DNA of 64,000 nt from Maribacter dokdonensis DSW-8 (GTDB taxonomy: Bacteria > Bacteroidota > Bacteroidia > Flavobacteriales > Flavobacteriaceae): NCBI RefSeq assembly GCF_001447995.1, contig NZ_LDPE01000001.1:1550001-1614000 (forward strand), written 5' to 3'. Numbering within the stretch: position 1 is the first letter of the stretch; each line of letters opens with the position of its first letter. A program made the translations under genes and the position numbers. The notes below the pieces were generated by a model, which ran no database searches, was not told the DNA's origin, and saw nothing but the letters and a program-made list of their open reading frames with translations. Shown piece after piece: positions 62,496 to 64,000 of the stretch.

Positions 62496-62879
62496 ATGGA
62501 CAAACAAGAATTATTAGGCAAAGAATTGAGTAACCTGTATGCAATTAACAAACAGGTAAGCCATTATTTTAAAAATAGTGACCTGAGCTTTTTAGACGAA
62601 CATAGACAGCAAACCGTAAATAATTACATAAATGCCAATCTTAAGAATGAGGAATTGGTCACCAAAATCTTACGCTCATTAGAGGTAAACCCAGGCAATA
62701 CCGTAGATTCAATAGTAAATGAAATTACCGAGAATTTACATGAGATAAGCCTAAAAAAAACCGACAATAAGGCATTGAACGGCTTGGGTTATATGATGTC
62801 TTTTAATAGACTATTAAGCTATCATAAAGCAAATGTGGTCAACATTGATTTTATTTTGAACGAGCTAGATTTAAGCTAA
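62496..62879 (+). CDS. Small helical protein of unknown function
   Basis: 127 aa, helical, no signal: LGKELSNLYAINKQVSHYFKN opening and a middle stretch NNYINANLKNEELVTKILRS. It could be a four-helix bundle resembling response-regulator partners, but I recognise no family. It ends 13 bp from the convergent receiver protein gene. Preceded by a 117-bp AT-rich leader. Confidence 0.7.
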   Translation: MDKQELLGKELSNLYAINKQVSHYFKNSDLSFLDEHRQQTVNNYINANLKNEELVTKILRSLEVNPGNTVDSIVNEITENLHEISLKKTDNKALNGLGYMMSFNRLLSYHKANVVNIDFILNELDLS

Positions 62880-62891
62880 AGTAATAACAGC

Positions 62892-63296
62892 TTACACTGC
62901 AATATTACTCATCATTAAAATATCGTTCAAATTTTTTGAAATCAACGGTTTTGAAATAAAATCGCGAACTAAATCATATTTTTTTGCCCGCTTAATTTCA
63001 TGGTCTCCATAATGTGAGCTTACTATGAAAATCTGAGGTTTGTTTACCAGCGGTAATTTTGAGAATTTATCCAAGAATCCCCATCCATCCATAATAGGCA
63101 TATTAAGGTCCAATAAAATGATATCGGGCATTCGTTGACCTTTGTTTAATTGGGAAGTTAAATTGGTTAAAGCTTCATCACCATCCTCATATACAAGAAT
63201 GTCAGCGCTCACAAAATTATTGTGGTTCAAAAGAATTTTAGTACCATAAACACAAATTGGATCGTCATCTATAATACAAACTGTATCAATTTTCAT
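62892..63296 (-). CDS. Receiver-only response regulator
   Basis: 134 aa, a single REC domain: CIIDDDPICVYGTKILL (acidic triad), phospho-acceptor Asp in ILLDLNMPIMDGW (about residue 68), Ser in FIVSSH, and Lys in DFISKPL. There is no output domain, so it works by protein-protein contact, as CheY- or Spo0F-like proteins do. No kinase gene is adjacent. Monocistronic, convergent with the small helical gene. Confidence 0.9.
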   Translation of the reverse strand: MKIDTVCIIDDDPICVYGTKILLNHNNFVSADILVYEDGDEALTNLTSQLNKGQRMPDIILLDLNMPIMDGWGFLDKFSKLPLVNKPQIFIVSSHYGDHEIKRAKKYDLVRDFISKPLISKNLNDILMMSNIAV

Positions 63297-63648
63297 AGCT
63301 AATAATATTCGTTAATCCCTGGGGAAATTTAGTTCTTAAAATTAACAGGATTTAACTTACAATAAAATTTTGATAGTTGCTAATAATTTCTACAATAAAT
63401 TGCATAAACCACAGCATTTCAAAACTTTACCATTATTAATTATTCAATATTAAACGCTAAAATTTTGTTAAAAAACTAGAAACTAACACATTTTTTTTGA
63501 AACGATAAATAACATAAGCAAAAATTTAAAATATGATAAAAATACTTGTATCACTATGAAATACAACCATGTAACTAAAAACAATGCAATAATAACCGAA
63601 AATACATCCTGTAAAAAATTAATATTAATCTTTTAAACTACTACTGAA
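63297..63648. other. AT-rich intergenic region, 352 bp
   Basis: Strongly AT-rich divergent interval between the receiver gene and the SIMPL-like gene. I see no ORF, hairpin terminator or clear operator; it presumably holds both promoters. Confidence 0.6.
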
Positions 63649-64000
63649 ATGAGAAAAATTAGCATCATCCTTTTATTTAGCCTTTTTGCAATCAACGCTT
63701 TACAGGCACAAATTAATTTAGAACAAAAGACAGTGACCGTAACCGGTAGCGCCCCTTTAGAAAAAACAATTATTAAATACAGGGTTAAGGCTACCTTAAG
63801 TATGGATCAAGTCTACTATGCCGATACACGAGTGGAAAACCTAGACCAATTAAGAAAACAATATTATCAAGAATTGAAAGCATTGAACATAGACACCTCT
63901 AAATTTCAAGAAAAAGAGATGGAGTATTTTTCTTTAGGATATCAACGCGACGGTACCATTTTATACTATGAAACAGATTCTAAAGAGCTAGCCATGAAAT
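63649..64000 (+). CDS. Secreted SIMPL-like (DUF541) protein, cut by window end
   Basis: 117 codons from ATG 63649 to the window end, still open. Signal peptide MRKISIILLFSLFAINALQAQ, then KTVTVTGSAPLEKTIIKYRVKA, and LRKQYYQELKALNIDTSKFQEKEMEYF, the pattern of the SIMPL/DUF541 domain (a beta-alpha periplasmic fold of unknown activity). The rest of the gene is beyond the window. Confidence 0.7.
   Translation, partial: MRKISIILLFSLFAINALQAQINLEQKTVTVTGSAPLEKTIIKYRVKATLSMDQVYYADTRVENLDQLRKQYYQELKALNIDTSKFQEKEMEYFSLGYQRDGTILYYETDSKELAMK

Overview
The window looks like chromosomal DNA from a marine-type member of the Flavobacteriaceae (Bacteroidota); this is an inference. It rests on AT-rich intergenic DNA, Bacteroidota -7 promoter boxes (TAnnTTTG), many SusC/TonB-style and lipoprotein genes, a tmRNA tag GENNYALAA, and flavobacterial-looking housekeeping genes (surE, typA, kdsA, a polyphosphate-glucokinase-like ROK kinase). 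I see no rRNA, tRNA, CRISPR array, phage or insertion sequence.

Region by region. 1-3.1 kb: a cut-off lipoprotein, surE, a diacylglycerol-kinase-fold lipid kinase, and 600 bases holding the remnant of a small gene with in-frame stops. 3.1-7.6 kb: a one-strand block (HAD dehalogenase, DoxX, DsbA/FrnE-like thiol oxidoreductase, EthD protein, a GAPDH paralogue with an altered active-site loop, an AhpD-like CxxC protein, TetR regulator). Two matching TetR-type operators sit before tetR and before the AhpD-like gene, which suggests an inducible electrophile or oxidant response. 7.6-18 kb: a lipoprotein, a beta-lactamase-fold hydrolase, a secreted dikinase with glucan-water-dikinase-like domain order, glucokinase, a lipoprotein, an SDR enzyme and typA.

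18-21.8 kb: three paralogous small outer-membrane-type proteins. A secreted erythromycin-esterase-family gene sits between two of them, flanked by a 41-bp direct repeat that copies the 3' end of the neighbouring gene. 21.8-25.1 kb: kdsA, a small leucine-rich-repeat protein and outer membrane phospholipase A. 25.1-31.6 kb: an iron/siderophore uptake locus (AraC regulator, TonB-dependent receptor, DUF4198, DUF3325-like, DUF3649-like and PepSY proteins). 31.7-35.4 kb: a small winged-helix regulator with membrane proteins and a Coq4-like protein; an identical 23-bp operator-like site lies before two of its transcription units, and a DUF2809 gene at the end is frameshifted. 35.4-37.6 kb: a small hypothetical, a saccharopine/alanine-dehydrogenase-like enzyme and ssrA (tmRNA).

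37.6-62.4 kb is the most unusual part: about 25 kb of DUF1963, beta-propeller, DUF6892/DUF7738-like, SMI1/KNR4, HEAT-like, DUF1266, TPR, DUF4132 (1664 aa) and leucine-rich-repeat genes, with a TPR-sensor histidine kinase and NarL-type response regulator at the end of the central operon. Three of its promoters carry the same site: an identical 19-mer upstream of 41364-41807 and of 52796-53485, and its 13-bp core upstream of 59862-62378. All three have the same orientation relative to the gene and lie about 30 bp upstream of a -7-like box. I infer a single co-regulated system whose regulator is probably the embedded two-component pair. 62.5-64 kb: a small unknown protein, a receiver-only response regulator and the start of a secreted SIMPL-like protein cut by the window end.
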